From: Anaeramoeba ignava
Lineage: Eukaryota; Metamonada; Anaeramoebidae
Assembly: GCA_028826165.1 (NCBI GenBank)
Contig: JAPDFW010000056.1
Location: forward strand, 524,501-588,500
DNA length: 64,000 bases
Direction of reading: 5' to 3'
Positions 1-10,542 of this stretch are shown in pieces. The notes under the pieces were generated by a model. The model did no database searches and was not told where the DNA came from. It worked only from the letters and a program-made list of their open reading frames with translations. Within the stretch, counting starts at the first letter, position 1. Each line of letters begins with the position of its first letter. The position numbers were made by a program, and so were the translations under genes.

Positions 1-2764
1 TCATCTCAAATTTTTGAATATCTTCTTACTGTTTTAAAGAATGAAAGATCATGGACAATCATTTCAGATGTTCTTAATTATTTATATGAATCTTCAGATG
101 CACTTCATGATAATCGAAAATTTTTGCTTTGTATATTGTCACTTCTTGCTCCTCAAAATGGAACTCAACATTTAAAAAAATTAGGATTGCAAGTTCGTTT
201 AGGAACATTAGTTCAAGTAAAACATTTCAAAATATATTTAATTTGATTTAATTTAAATATTTAATTTGATTTAATTTAATTTAAATATTTGATTTTATTT
301 AATTTAAATATTTAATTTAATATTTAATATTTAATTTGATTTCATTTGATTTAAATATTTCATTTAATTTAATTTAATTTAATTTAATTTAATTTAATTT
401 AATTTAATTTAATTTAATTTGATTTAATTAAATATTTAATTTAATTTGATTTGATTTAATATTTAATTTGATTTAATTAAATATTTAATTTAATTTGATT
501 TGATTTAAATATTTCATTTAATTTAATTTAATTTAATTTAATTTAATTTTAATTTAATTTAATTTAATTTAATTTAATTTGATTTAATTTAATTTAATTT
601 AATTTCATTTGATTTAATTTAATTTAATTTAATTTAATTTAATTTAATTTAAATATTTAATTTAATTTAAATTTAATTTGATTTAATTTGATTTAATTTC
701 ATTTAATTTAATTTAATTTAATTTGATTTAATTTAATTTAATATTTAATTTAATTTGATTTAATTTAATTTAATTTAATTTAATATTTAATTTTAATTTT
801 TAATTTGATTTGATTTAATATTTAATTTAATTTGATTTGATTTAATTTGATTTGATTTAATTTAATTTAATTTAATTTAATATTTAATTTAATTTAATTT
901 AATTTAATTTAATTTAATTTAATTTAATTTGATTTAATTTGATTTAATTTAATTTAATTTAATTTGATTTAATTTAATTTGATTTAATTTTATTTAATTT
1001 AAATTGATTTAATTTATTTTAATTTTAATTTAAATTTTATTATTCATTAAGAATCCGGAATCAATTTCAATGAAAAGAATAACTCCTATTGAAGAAATTA
1101 TTATGGACAAACATAACTCAATTTCAACACTAATTGAATGTCGAACTCATTTCACTCGCTCAACTGCAGGAGAAAACGACAAAGTATTCCCAAGAATCAT
1201 GTTCATTTCACATTTCCCCGAAAAAATGCAATTCACAAAAGTAGAAGTGAAATTCAGTACAGAAGAATACAATCATACATTGAGTTCAGAAGACACAGAT
1301 CTTCTTTTACCATCTGAACAAAAGAAAATTGTTGGATTCTCATTTATTGCAACAAAACAAGAAATTGTGGAATTCACGGAAGTTTCTCTTTTTTTAACAG
1401 ACAAAAACAGCGGATTTGTTATGAAATGGAAACCTTTAGAATTTGATTCTTTGAATTCAAATCTTCTTCTTGGATTTTTACATCGACCTCAAATTAGAGT
1501 AGGAAAACCCCCTGCTTCACTTAAAATATTAACAGAAATGAAACAGCCTTTACTTACAAACGGATTCAATCCAATCAAATTGATTTTATCTTCAAATAAT
1601 GACCATGTAATTAATGGTGAACTTTCAATAGAACTTGTTGGGTCTAATAGATTGTGCCAATTTTATTATGATGATCCTCATAATCCCTTGCAAAATTCAA
1701 TCAAAATACCAGAAATCAAACCAAATTCTGAGTATCCATTATTTTTTTTTGTAAATTCACAAGAAGAAACAAAAAGAACATTTGAAATCACCTTTATATT
1801 CCGAACAAAACAGAAATACGAAACAGGAACAGGAACAAAAATTGTTTGTTTTTTCAAGAATCCACTTAGTTTTAATTTGAAGTTATCAGATAATTACGGT
1901 GATTTACTCACAGAATCTCGACCAAATGTTCCATTTAATACTCAAGTAATCATGAATTGTTCAATCACTTTGATTCAGGATATTAAACTTCTTGTCACAA
2001 ATTCTCATCTTCAAATCAAAGAAGCATTTGGAAAAATTATTGCTCAATCATTCACAACAAATTTTCAGCCTCATCATATTAACAAGGATGATAAACTAGA
2101 TTTTCTAAGTTTAATTTTAACAACAATTGAGGAAGAATGTTCATATCCACTTGATTTTGGAAGTTTTCAAGTTGAATATAGAGTTTCTCCCAAATTTAAG
2201 AATTCAAAATTACAATTATCAAATCAAAATGAAAATGAAAATCAAAATGAAAATGAAAATGAAAATGAAAATGAAAATCAAAATCAAAATCAAATCAAAA
2301 TCCAAAAAGATTCAAAATCCAATTTTTCTGATCAAGATCGTTTTTCTGATAATATTCCAAAAGGATGGACTGATGATGATTTTGTTAGTCGATTAAAATT
2401 CCCTATTAAACTTATTCCTGTTGAAAAATTACCAATTTCATTGATTCAAGAACAACCCAAAATTGGGATTATTGGAGATAAACTTGATTGGCAACTCACA
2501 ATCCAAAATCATACTAATAAACTCCAAAAAATTATTTTCAAATTAACAAACAATGAAAATTTTGTTGTTTCAGGTTTAAAAGAAGTTTCTTTTCATCTTC
2601 TTCCTCGTTCACAAAGATCTCTTCTTTATAATTTGGTTCCTCTTAATCCTGGTCATTTAAATCTTCCTTTGATTAAAATATTCATTATTGAAGGAATAAA
2701 ACAAACTGAAATTATTCAAACAAAACAAGTTTATCATATTTTTGTTACTCCAAGAAAAAAATAA
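1..2764 (+). CDS. TRAPPC11: TRAPPC11-like trafficking subunit (5' end outside window)
   Basis: This is the C-terminal part of a protein resembling TRAPPC11, a subunit of the TRAPP III tethering complex acting in ER-Golgi traffic and autophagy. Exon 1..216 enters from the left edge in frame and reads as the helical end of the foie gras region (ERSWTIISDVLNYLYESS). A phase-0 intron (217-1051, GTAAAA to ATTAAG) joins it to exon 1052..2764. The second exon matches the beta-rich C-terminal half: FTKVEVKFSTEEYNHTL aligns with the human stretch ending in SFNNQEYN, followed by LLPSEQKKIVGFSF and VMKWKP blocks. An NENENQN low-complexity insert sits near 2222-2300. The first in-frame ATG after the intron (1070) is not the start, because exon 1 continues into it. 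Identification rests on remembered family similarity; the intron placement is strongly supported by frame and splice sites. Confidence 0.72.
217..1051 (+). repeat. Intron filled by TTTAATTTAA-type tandem repeat
   Basis: The TRAPPC11-like intron is 835 nt of almost pure TTTAATTTAATTT repeats with interspersed TTTGATTT and AAATATTT variants. The repeat starts within about 15 nt of the GT donor and ends about 30 nt before the AG acceptor. There is no other recognisable content. Confidence 0.85.
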
Positions 2765-3006
2765 TTAAGAATTAAGAAACAAAAACAAAACCAAATTAAT
2801 TCCACTTTTCATTTTTAATTTTTAATTTCTTTTAAAAAAAATTTTAATTAATTAAAAAAAGCAAAAACAAATTTATTCCACTTTTTTTCTTTTCTGTTTT
2901 TAATTAATTAAAATGAATTTGAAAAAAAGAAAGAAAAATTAAAAAAAAAAAGCATTTAAAATTGAATCAAATCCATTCTTAAAATGAAAAGAGAAAAGAG
3001 AAAAAT
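2765..3006. other. Short convergent spacer with two TTCCACTTTT motifs
   Basis: This spacer lies between the 3' ends of the TRAPPC11-like and PX genes. It is A/T-rich and holds two plus-strand copies of TTCCACTTTT (2800-2810 and 2876-2888). Transcripts from both sides probably end here, but I see no defined terminator. Confidence 0.4.
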
Positions 3007-4470
3007 TCATTTTTGAAAAAAAGAAATTAAAGAAAAATCAATCAAATTCATAAGAAGTGCTGTTTCATGATAAAAATTTAATCCGTTAATAATTATTAAA
3101 AAAGAATTTGGTTTAAATTGAGAAAGAATTAATGTTGGAATTGAATCTCCCCATTGAACAAGAACTTCTGAAGAAGAATGAGTGTTTTTCATTTTATAAA
3201 AACTTCTCGGAATTGTTTGAAGATCATCAATTTGAATTCCATTTAAAATTAAATGATGAGGATTATTGATTACAAAACTTTGATCTTGTTGATCTTTTTC
3301 TTCTTTTTGATCTTCTAAATTTTCATCAAAACAAACAGGAATAAAATGAGTAAATTCATTTTGGAATTCTAAAAGAGGATCAACAGCCATATTTGAAAGA
3401 ACAATTAAAGAACCAACTTTTTTTTTAATCAAAGAATAAATAAAATTAATATTATTAATAAAAATAAAATTAAAATTAAAACGATTTTTCTTTCTTTTTT
3501 TTTTACATTCTGTTGGTTTTGATAGAAAATTATAAAGAATTTCACAAATTTTATCTTGATTATCAATTCCAACTAAATTATTTATCAGAATTTGATTAAA
3601 ATTATTTATTTCCGATTGTTCTATTTTGAATATTTCTTGAATATTATCAAGAGTATCAATTTTTTTTGAATCAAATTTATTATTAACTAAAATCTTTGGA
3701 ATATTTCCAATAATTTCATCTTTTTCAATTGGTTTTTCAGAAAAAACTAATAATATTTTAGCTTTTTTTCTTAAAGAATGAATATTTTCATTTTTTTCCA
3801 GAAATAAATTTTGATTTGAATTTTGAATTGAATTTTGATTTGAATTTTGATTTGAATTTTGATTTGAATTTTGATTTAAATTTTGATTTGAATTTTGATT
3901 TGAATTTTGAATTGAATTTTGATTTGAATTTTGAATTGAATTTTGATTTGAATTTTGATTTGAATTTTGATTTGAATTTTGATTTGAATTTTGATTTGAA
4001 TTTTGATTTGAATTTTGATTTGAATTTTGATTTGAATTTTGATTTAAATTTTGATTTGAATTTTGATTTGAATTTTCTTGATAAGAAGAATTAACAGAAG
4101 TTGAATCAATTTCTAAATTTCCAAACAAACTATCATTTTCTTCTGTCGGTTGTTGATTTTCTAACTGTAAAAAATCCTTAACAAGTGAAGATTCAAGAAC
4201 TTCAGGTTGAAAAAGAATTTGATTAAAAAAATTTTGTAAAAGTTTTTTTCTTTCTTTTAAAAATTTAGGATCTTTGTTTCCAAAAAACTTTTTTGGAGGA
4301 AAAGAAAGTCTTAAATGAGGAAATTGTTTATCAAGTAAATTGTTTAGTTTTCTAATTTTTGAATATCTTGCCCAGATTGTCCATTTTTGTTGTCCTCTTC
4401 TCACAATAATTTCATATTCAATGTATTTTTGACTTGAAATTTTATGATTTGCAACAACAGCTGAAATCAT
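3007..4470 (-). CDS. PX-domain protein with Rossmann/amidotransferase-like C-terminus
   Basis: An open frame of 487 codons starts at 4470. Residues 1-105 form a Phox homology (PX) domain: YEIIVRRGQQKWTIWARYSKIRKLNNLL, then FPPKKFFGNKDPKFLKERKKLLQNF, with the basic and proline-rich features of the phosphoinositide pocket. Residues about 125-225 are QNSNQN repeats. The rest begins with a strand-like KAKILLVFSEKP. It ends with HHLILNGI, a Ser-Phe-Tyr segment, LVQWGDSIPTLILSQF, FLIIINGLNFYHE and a Leu-rich helix. That layout recalls class I glutamine-amidotransferase/ThuA-like folds, without a clear catalytic Cys. A possible phase-preserving 90-nt intron (GT at 3506, AG at 3417) would remove an odd Lys/Asn-rich insert (KKKRKKNRFNFNF) and give a smoother core. 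PX is confident; the C-terminal fold is tentative. It presumably acts on endosomal membranes. Confidence 0.65.
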   Translation of the reverse strand: MISAVVANHKISSQKYIEYEIIVRRGQQKWTIWARYSKIRKLNNLLDKQFPHLRLSFPPKKFFGNKDPKFLKERKKLLQNFFNQILFQPEVLESSLVKDFLQLENQQPTEENDSLFGNLEIDSTSVNSSYQENSNQNSNQNLNQNSNQNSNQNSNQNSNQNSNQNSNQNSNQNSNQNSIQNSNQNSIQNSNQNSNQNLNQNSNQNSNQNSNQNSIQNSNQNLFLEKNENIHSLRKKAKILLVFSEKPIEKDEIIGNIPKILVNNKFDSKKIDTLDNIQEIFKIEQSEINNFNQILINNLVGIDNQDKICEILYNFLSKPTECKKKRKKNRFNFNFIFINNINFIYSLIKKKVGSLIVLSNMAVDPLLEFQNEFTHFIPVCFDENLEDQKEEKDQQDQSFVINNPHHLILNGIQIDDLQTIPRSFYKMKNTHSSSEVLVQWGDSIPTLILSQFKPNSFLIIINGLNFYHETALLMNLIDFSLISFFQK

Positions 4471-4864
4471 AAATACAAATAAAAATGAAAAAGAAAAAAA
4501 TGAAAAAAATGAAAATTTAAAAAATCGAAAAAAATTTTTTGTTTTAATTTTAATTTTCCAATCTTTATTTAATTTTGATTTTAATTTTGATTTTAATTTT
4601 GATTTTAATTTTAATTTTAATTGTGATTTTGATTTTTAATTTTAATTTTCCAATCTTTATTTAATTTTGATTTTGATTTTAATTTTAATTTTTGATTTTG
4701 ATTTTGATTGTAATTTTCCAATCTTTATTTAATTTTGATTTTGATTTTGATTTTGATTGTAATTTTAATTTTATTTGTAATTTTAATTGTGATTTTGATT
4801 TTTGATTTTAATTTTAATTTTTGATTTTAATTTTGAATTTTGATTTTTTAATTTTTATTTGATT
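4471..4864. repeat. Intergenic ATTTTGATTTT repeat with CCAATCTTTATTT anchors
   Basis: The spacer between the PX gene start and the RPB8 3' end consists of TTTTGATTTTGATTTTAATTTT repeats. A distinct anchor, CCAATCTTTATTTAATTTT, recurs three times (near 4558, 4650 and 4718), giving units of roughly 70-90 bp. It includes the upstream region of the PX gene; I see no gene in it. Confidence 0.6.
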
Positions 4865-5919
4865 TTAAAGTCTTTTCATTTTAAATATATTTTTTTTTTG
4901 ATTTTTGAATTGCTTTTTAAATCTCTTTGAATCTCCTTTTAATTCCATTTTTAATCCTCCAAAAAGAAGTAAAAATTTTAATTATTTTTAATTTTTCATT
5001 TTGAATATTTTTAAACTTTTCCATACATTAAATATATTCTTTTAACTAATTGAATTGCTTTTTAGGAGAAGTATTTTGTTCAAAACCTTTTAATATAAAT
5101 ATTATAAATATAATAAATATTATAAATCTTTTTAAATATTATAAATATTATAAATATTATAAATATTATAAATATTATAAAATAAATATAATAAATATTA
5201 TAAAAAATAAATAAATATATATAAAATATAAATATTATAAATATTATAAATAATATAAATATTATAAATATTATAAATATTATAAATATTATAAATATTA
5301 TAAATATAAATATTATAAATATTATAAATATTATAAATATTATAAATATTATAAATATTATAAATATAAATATTATAAATATTATAAATATTATAAATAT
5401 TATAAATATTATAAATATAAATATAATAAATATAATAAATATTATAAATAATATAAATATTATAAAAAATATTATAAATATTATAAATATTATAAATAAT
5501 ATTATAAATATTATAAATATTATAAATATTATAAATATAAATATAATAAATATTATAAATAATATAAATATTATTAATATTATAAATATTATAAATATTA
5601 TAAATAAAGTAATTTAATTTCTACTCCTTGATCTGCTTCTCCATCAAGTGATAATGTTGAAGCAATTGCAATCTTAAATTTATCATTTAATTTCACTGGA
5701 TAAATATCTGTATTAACATCAAGTGTTAATTCAACATCACAAATTTCACTTTTACAATGTATTCTTGTGACTTAATTTTAATTAAATTTTTTATAAATAA
5801 ATTTTTTATAAATAAATTTTTTATAAATAAATTTTTTATAAATAAATTTTACCTTTTTCAAAAACTTTTCTTTCTTTATCTTCAATATCATTTAATTCAA
5901 ATGTATCATCAAATAACAT
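4865..5919 (-). CDS. POLR2H: RNA polymerase subunit RPB8 (RPABC3); 3' part out of frame
   Basis: RPB8 is the small OB-fold subunit shared by RNA polymerases I, II and III. Exon 1 (5919..5853) encodes MLFDDTFELNDIEDKERKVFEK. A phase-1 intron (5852-5771) leads to exon 2 (5770..5625), with VTRIHCKSEICDVELTLDV, then NTDIYPVKLNDKFKIAIAST, closely matching RPB8. A donor at 5624 opens a long intron of ATAAATATTAT repeats. The rest of the family sequence is visible between about 5066 and 4865, but only by changing frame: LMYGKV, then FKNIQNEKLKIIKIFTSF, then GGLKMELKGD and NIFKMKRL followed by TAA. At least two one-base shifts and one TAG interrupt it. Identity is strong. Whether this copy is functional is not clear: it may be a decaying copy or a badly polished region. 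Confidence 0.72.
5067..5624 (-). repeat. RPB8 intron filled by ATAAATATTAT tandem repeat
   Basis: The last RPB8 intron is about 560 nt, nearly all ATAAATATTAT repeats (11-12 bp period) with a few TATAATAAATAT variants. The donor side (GTAGAA) is clear. The acceptor is uncertain (AG near 5058 or near 5078) because the following exon is broken. Confidence 0.7.
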
Positions 5920-6052
5920 GGATTAATTAAATAAATTATGTTTTATTTGTATTTTTTATTTAATTATAAATTTATTAATTAATTAATTGGATTGAAAGAA
6001 AAAAAATGAAATTTTTTTTTTCATTTTTTTTTTTGTTTTTTTTTTTTTAAAA

Positions 6053-6991
6053 ATGAATAATTTTATTAAATTTGATAAAATTAATTGTGAAAAAATTATT
6101 TCTTATTGGATAATTAAAAATGTAAATATTCAAAATGTTGAAAACTTTTATTTAATAAAACTTGATAGAATTTTAGATTCAAAACCAATTTGTCTTGATT
6201 TATGGGAAAAATATGGAAAAACAATTATTCAATCATCAAAAAAAATTGAACAAAATAATTCAATTTTAATAAAAAAAATTTTCATTAGAATTCGAGATTG
6301 TTTTATTCTTCCAATTTTTGAATTGGAGAATAATTATAGAGCATTTATTAAAGAATCAAGTTTTAATCAAGTTGAATTTGATAATTTACAAAATCAACAT
6401 TTTTTGTTTCTTGATTTTCTTTCTTCCAAAAAAATCAATAATCCACTTTTTCAAGATTTTACTTCTTTATTTTATAGAATTGAAATATTTATCAATTTGA
6501 ACCAAAACAAACAATCACAACAAAATTTATTTTCTCACGCTTTTCAAATTGTAGATGAAGAAATTAAAGAATTAATTGATGATTCAATTGAAAAGTGGAT
6601 CAAAGATTTTTGGATTGTTGAAAAATCATTTAATCAAGCTTTAGAAGAAGATCAAAAGGCAACTTTTCTTTTGATTGATGAGAATATTGATTTTCATGAG
6701 CATGTGATTGATTTGGAAAGTGAAAAAGGAATTTCAAACCAAATCAAATTTGTTGTATTTCAGGAAAAACAAGGAAGAAAATATTGGTGGATTACTTCAG
6801 TTCAATTAAAAAAATCTTCATTTGAATTACGAAAACCTTTTCCGAAAAATTGGAGAGGATTATTTAATGAAGAGTTGGAAAAAATTACTGGTATTGAAGG
6901 AAGTGTTTATTGTCATTTAACTGGATATAAAGCTGGAAATAAAACTTATGAAGGAGCAAAAAGAATGATTAAAATTGCTTTAAAAAATTGA
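6053..6991 (+). CDS. MYG1-like protein with degenerate nuclease core
   Basis: This single-exon protein of 312 residues belongs to the MYG1 (UPF0160) family, DHH-type exonucleases of nucleus and mitochondria. The C-terminal third is typical: KYWWITSVQ, FELRKPFPKNWRGLFNEEL, ITGIEGSVYCHLTGY and GNKTYEGAKRM match the family WRGL and GGN-T-EGA blocks. The N-terminal nuclease part is badly reduced. Where the family has HxGxFHCDEAL this protein has FDKINCEKIISYW, the DVGGxYDP and DHH segments are missing, and LWEKYGKTII follows about 45 residues from the start. No upstream exon carrying the missing motifs is visible between 5920 and 6053. It is probably an inactive paralogue. It is convergent with the next gene; a reverse-oriented TTCCACTTTTT motif lies at 6997-7007, just past the TGA stop. 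Confidence 0.75.
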   Translation: MNNFIKFDKINCEKIISYWIIKNVNIQNVENFYLIKLDRILDSKPICLDLWEKYGKTIIQSSKKIEQNNSILIKKIFIRIRDCFILPIFELENNYRAFIKESSFNQVEFDNLQNQHFLFLDFLSSKKINNPLFQDFTSLFYRIEIFINLNQNKQSQQNLFSHAFQIVDEEIKELIDDSIEKWIKDFWIVEKSFNQALEEDQKATFLLIDENIDFHEHVIDLESEKGISNQIKFVVFQEKQGRKYWWITSVQLKKSSFELRKPFPKNWRGLFNEELEKITGIEGSVYCHLTGYKAGNKTYEGAKRMIKIALKN

Positions 6992-7122
6992 AAAATAAAA
7001 AGTGGAACAAAAAATTTTTAAATTGAAATTTAACCAAAAAAAAGCAAAAAAAAAAAACGAAAAAGAAATTTTATTACTAAAATAAAAGAAAAAGAAAAAG
7101 AAAAAGAAACATTTTGTTTTTA

Positions 7123-10100
7123 TTAAGATCTTGATGAAAAACTTTCTAGTATAATTGCAACAGAATATAAAGAAAGTGGGACCATCAAAACAATTGAAGC
7201 CAAAAACCAATCAATTTTGTTAAGAAAAATAAAATGTTTCATCAAAATAAATTCATTGAAGCCAAGAAATAAACCCAAAAAAGTGAAATAGCCAAAAATT
7301 TTAAAGACAGCCGTTGAAATTGATTTAACATGGAAAACAGTTTTGAGAATTGAGCTTCCTAATAATGAAACAAATGGGAAAAAATCTAAAATAAGAACGG
7401 ATTCAAACGCAAATTTCCAAGAAAAATATTTCATGTTGAAATCATAAATTGTTGCTCCAACAAAAGAAAATATTGTGATATGAATAATCAACAAGGTTTC
7501 GGAACTTAAAAATAATATTTTGCGAAATAATAAATTGCTGAAAGAAAAAGTGAGTGTTGGCAAGGAAAAAAAGATGATTTGGAATTGATAATAAATCATG
7601 AAAAGTATCTGCAAACACAAAAGAGCAACCATCACAAAATATGGCAATTTGATTGAAGGAAAATACAACTTGAATATGAATAAATAAAGTGATATTGCGA
7701 ATAAAAGATTGCTAAAAAAGGAATGTTTCTTCAAAAATATTTCCCGATAACTTTCAAGATATTTCACTTTCCAAAATTCAAATATATCGTTGATCAAATA
7801 GACGGTTCTAGTTAAAATGAAAAAGATTAAAATCACTCTCCAATCGTAGTCAACTTTTTTGTCGAGCTTCATTATCGAAATCAAAAGAGGAAATGGAAAC
7901 ATGAAAAAGAATATAAAAGAAAGAACCAATTTTGTGAAGAATTTAGATCGCATCTGTTCAATTTGATTGGTTTTTTCTTCGTTATTGATTATTCTTTTCC
8001 TTCTTTGTTCTGCTTGAAGTATTTGATTTATTTGATGAACAAAAACTTTCTTTGGATAAAAACTAAGAAGAGTATACAGTTTATTTGGTGTTGGCGAGAG
8101 CATTTCTTCTGAAAAATCAATTGATGGCATTTTTTTTTCAGCATTAAGTGGTGTTTCAGTTGAAACGCCACTTGATTGAGATATTCCTAAATCTATTGAT
8201 CTTTCATCCTGTTTTTGATTTATTTGTCCCGATAAATTTATTGGTCTTTCTTGCAAAATATCTTTTGTTCCCATGAAATTTTGTGTTAAAAGATGATATT
8301 GAGTTCGAAGGAATTCTTGATCTCTTTGTTGTTGTTTCTTTTGTTTCCTTCTTTCTTCTATTTTCCGATGATAATTTTGCACTTTTTTGGTGTTATGTTT
8401 TCGGATTCTTTCTCTTTCTACTGGATCTATGTCTGGGTTTTGAAAGAATTCAATTTGTGTAGAAGTTGATTTTTGATCTAATTTTTTTGTTTTACTTTTG
8501 CTTTTCTTTCTTTCAAATTGAGATTGTACTTTTGACATTTTAATTTTTTGAGATTGTCCTCTTTTCCGAGGTAAAATTTGATCTTTTTCTTTTTGATTAT
8601 TTCCATCATCTGTAATATTTTTATCTATTCTAACTTTTTTATCCATTTTAATATATTTATCATCATATGAAATATTTTTATCGTTTTTAACTTTTTTAAC
8701 TTTTTTAACTTTTTTAACTTTTTTAGTATTTTCATCATCTTTAATATTTTCATTATCTTTAATATATTCATTATCTTTAATATATTTATCATCTTTAATA
8801 TTTTCATTATCTTTAATATTTTTATCATCTTTAATATATTTATCATCTTTAATATTTTCATTATCTTTAATATTTTCATCATCTTTAATATTTTCATCAT
8901 CTTTAATATTTTCATTATCTTTAATATTTTCATTATCTTTAATATTTTTATCATCTTTAATATTTTCATTATCTTTAATATATTTATCATCTTTAATATA
9001 TTTATCATCTTTAATATTTTCATTATCTTTAATATTTTCATTATCTTTAATATTTTCATTATCTTTAATATTTTCATTATCTTTAATATTTTCATTATCT
9101 TTAATATTTTCATTATCTTTAATATTTTCATCATCTTTAATATTTTTATCATCTTTAATATTTTCATTATCTTTAATATTTTATCATCTTTAATATTTTC
9201 ATTATCTTTAATATATTCATCATCTTTAATATTTTTATCATCTTTAATATTTTCATTATTTCCATTATTTTCATTATTTTCATTATTTTCATTATTTTCA
9301 TTATTTCCATTATTTTCATTATTTTTATCATCTTTAATATTTCCATTATTTCCATTATTTTCATTATTTTCATTATTTTCATTATTTTCATTATTTTGAT
9401 TATTTCCATTATTATTTTGATTATTTTCTTGATTAGAATTTTTTCTTTGAAGAAACTGCTTTAATAATTCTTGTTTTTCTTTTTCTTTTTCTTCATCTTT
9501 TTCTTTTTCATTTTCATTTTGATTTTGATTTTGATTTTGATTTTGATTTTGATTTTGATTTTGATTTTGATTTTGATTTTCATTATTTTGATTTGTTTTT
9601 GTACGAAAAAGAGTAATATTTCTATAAGCACCAATTGATTCAAGAACTTCCTTAACTGGAATATTAATATCTTCAGTTTCAAAATTAAAAATAGAATATT
9701 CAAACTTTTTTTGATTAATTAAATCAATTCTTCTTCTTAATCCAATTCTTCCAATAACTGTTAATTTTTTTTGAACAACATAAACTTCTTGAAAATCTAA
9801 TTCTTCTGAATATTTATACAATATCCTTCTCCATAAAGTCCAATCATTAGAAATCCGATATAATTGTTTATTCACACAAGAACATATTCCAAGTGTGAAT
9901 GGGTGATCAATATAATTAAATATCATCAAACCAACTTTTTCATTTTTAAATTTTAATTTTATAAATGAATTTTAATTTAATTTTAATTTTATAAATGAAT
10001 TTTGAATTTAATTTTAATTATTTACTTTCATCTGGAAGTAAATCAAAAAGATCTAATTGATCCTCTTCTTCTTTTTGATTTTTATTTCTTTTTCTATTTC

Positions 10101-10392
10101 TATTTCTATTTCTATTTCTTTTATGATTTTTGTTTTTATTTCTTTTATGATTTTGATTTTGATTTTGATTTTGATTTTTTTGTTCTTTTTTAAAATTGGA
10201 TTTTATTTTTTGTTTTTGAGATTCTATTGATTCTGTATTAGAAATTAGAATAATATCTGTTGAATCATTATTTTGTTTTGTTTTTGATGGAGATTTTTTA
10301 ATTTGTGGGAAGTTTGGAATTATTTCTTGAAATTTTGTAAGTAAAATTAATTTTTCAATTAATTCTAATTCAAGAACTCTTGGTTTATCCAT
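7123..10392 (-). CDS. F-box protein fused to multi-pass membrane domain (one frame break)
   Basis: Exon 1 (10392..10026) encodes a basic, NQN/KRN-rich N-terminus ending in DLFDLLPDE. A short intron (10025-9935) joins it, in phase, to IGLMIFNYIDHPFTLGICSCV, then LYRISNDWTLWRRIL, completing a standard F-box, the SKP1-binding module of SCF ubiquitin ligases. A long repeat of NQN, NENN and NIKDDEN units follows. Near 9180 one base is missing from a T run (TATTTTATC against TATTTTTATC in neighbouring units). Adding one base makes the frame run straight into the open frame read from 8646, which ends at 7123. That part has a basic linker and about eight hydrophobic spans between residues 240 and 505 of the segment (for example FTKLVLSFIFFFMFPFPLLI), possibly related to the TMEM185 family. 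Without the correction these would be two genes with a 22-base overlap; one gene is the simpler reading. Confidence 0.6.
8690..9420 (-). repeat. Coding minisatellite (NIKDDEN / NENN units)
   Basis: On the minus strand this is an 18-bp repeat, GATGAAAATATTAAA with variants, followed upstream by 12-bp AATGAAAATAAT units. It encodes NENIKD-type and NENN-type runs inside the F-box gene. The shifted frame is also open (ILKIMKILKM), so a one-base slip produces no nearby stop. The single short T run near 9180 is the only unit out of register that I found. Confidence 0.75.
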
Positions 10393-10542
10393 TATTATTA
10401 AAAAAAAGAGAATAAAAAGTAATTAGAATAAAAATGAAGAAAAAAAAATGAAAAGAAGAAAAATGAAAAAAAAAATAAATTAAAATTTTTCTTCTTTTTT
10501 TCATTTTTTTATTTTTTCCTCTTTTTTTTTTATTAATAATTA

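Noticed and set aside
5630-5920. Horizontal transfer or archaeal origin of the RPB8 fragment
   Set aside because: RPB8 is a standard eukaryotic subunit and the exons share the local base composition and intron style.
8625-9160. C-terminal ILKIMKILKM tail of the F-box ORF as real protein
   Set aside because: It is the shifted reading of the NENIKD repeat after a one-base deletion. The alternative frame continues a regular repeat and then a long, complex open frame.
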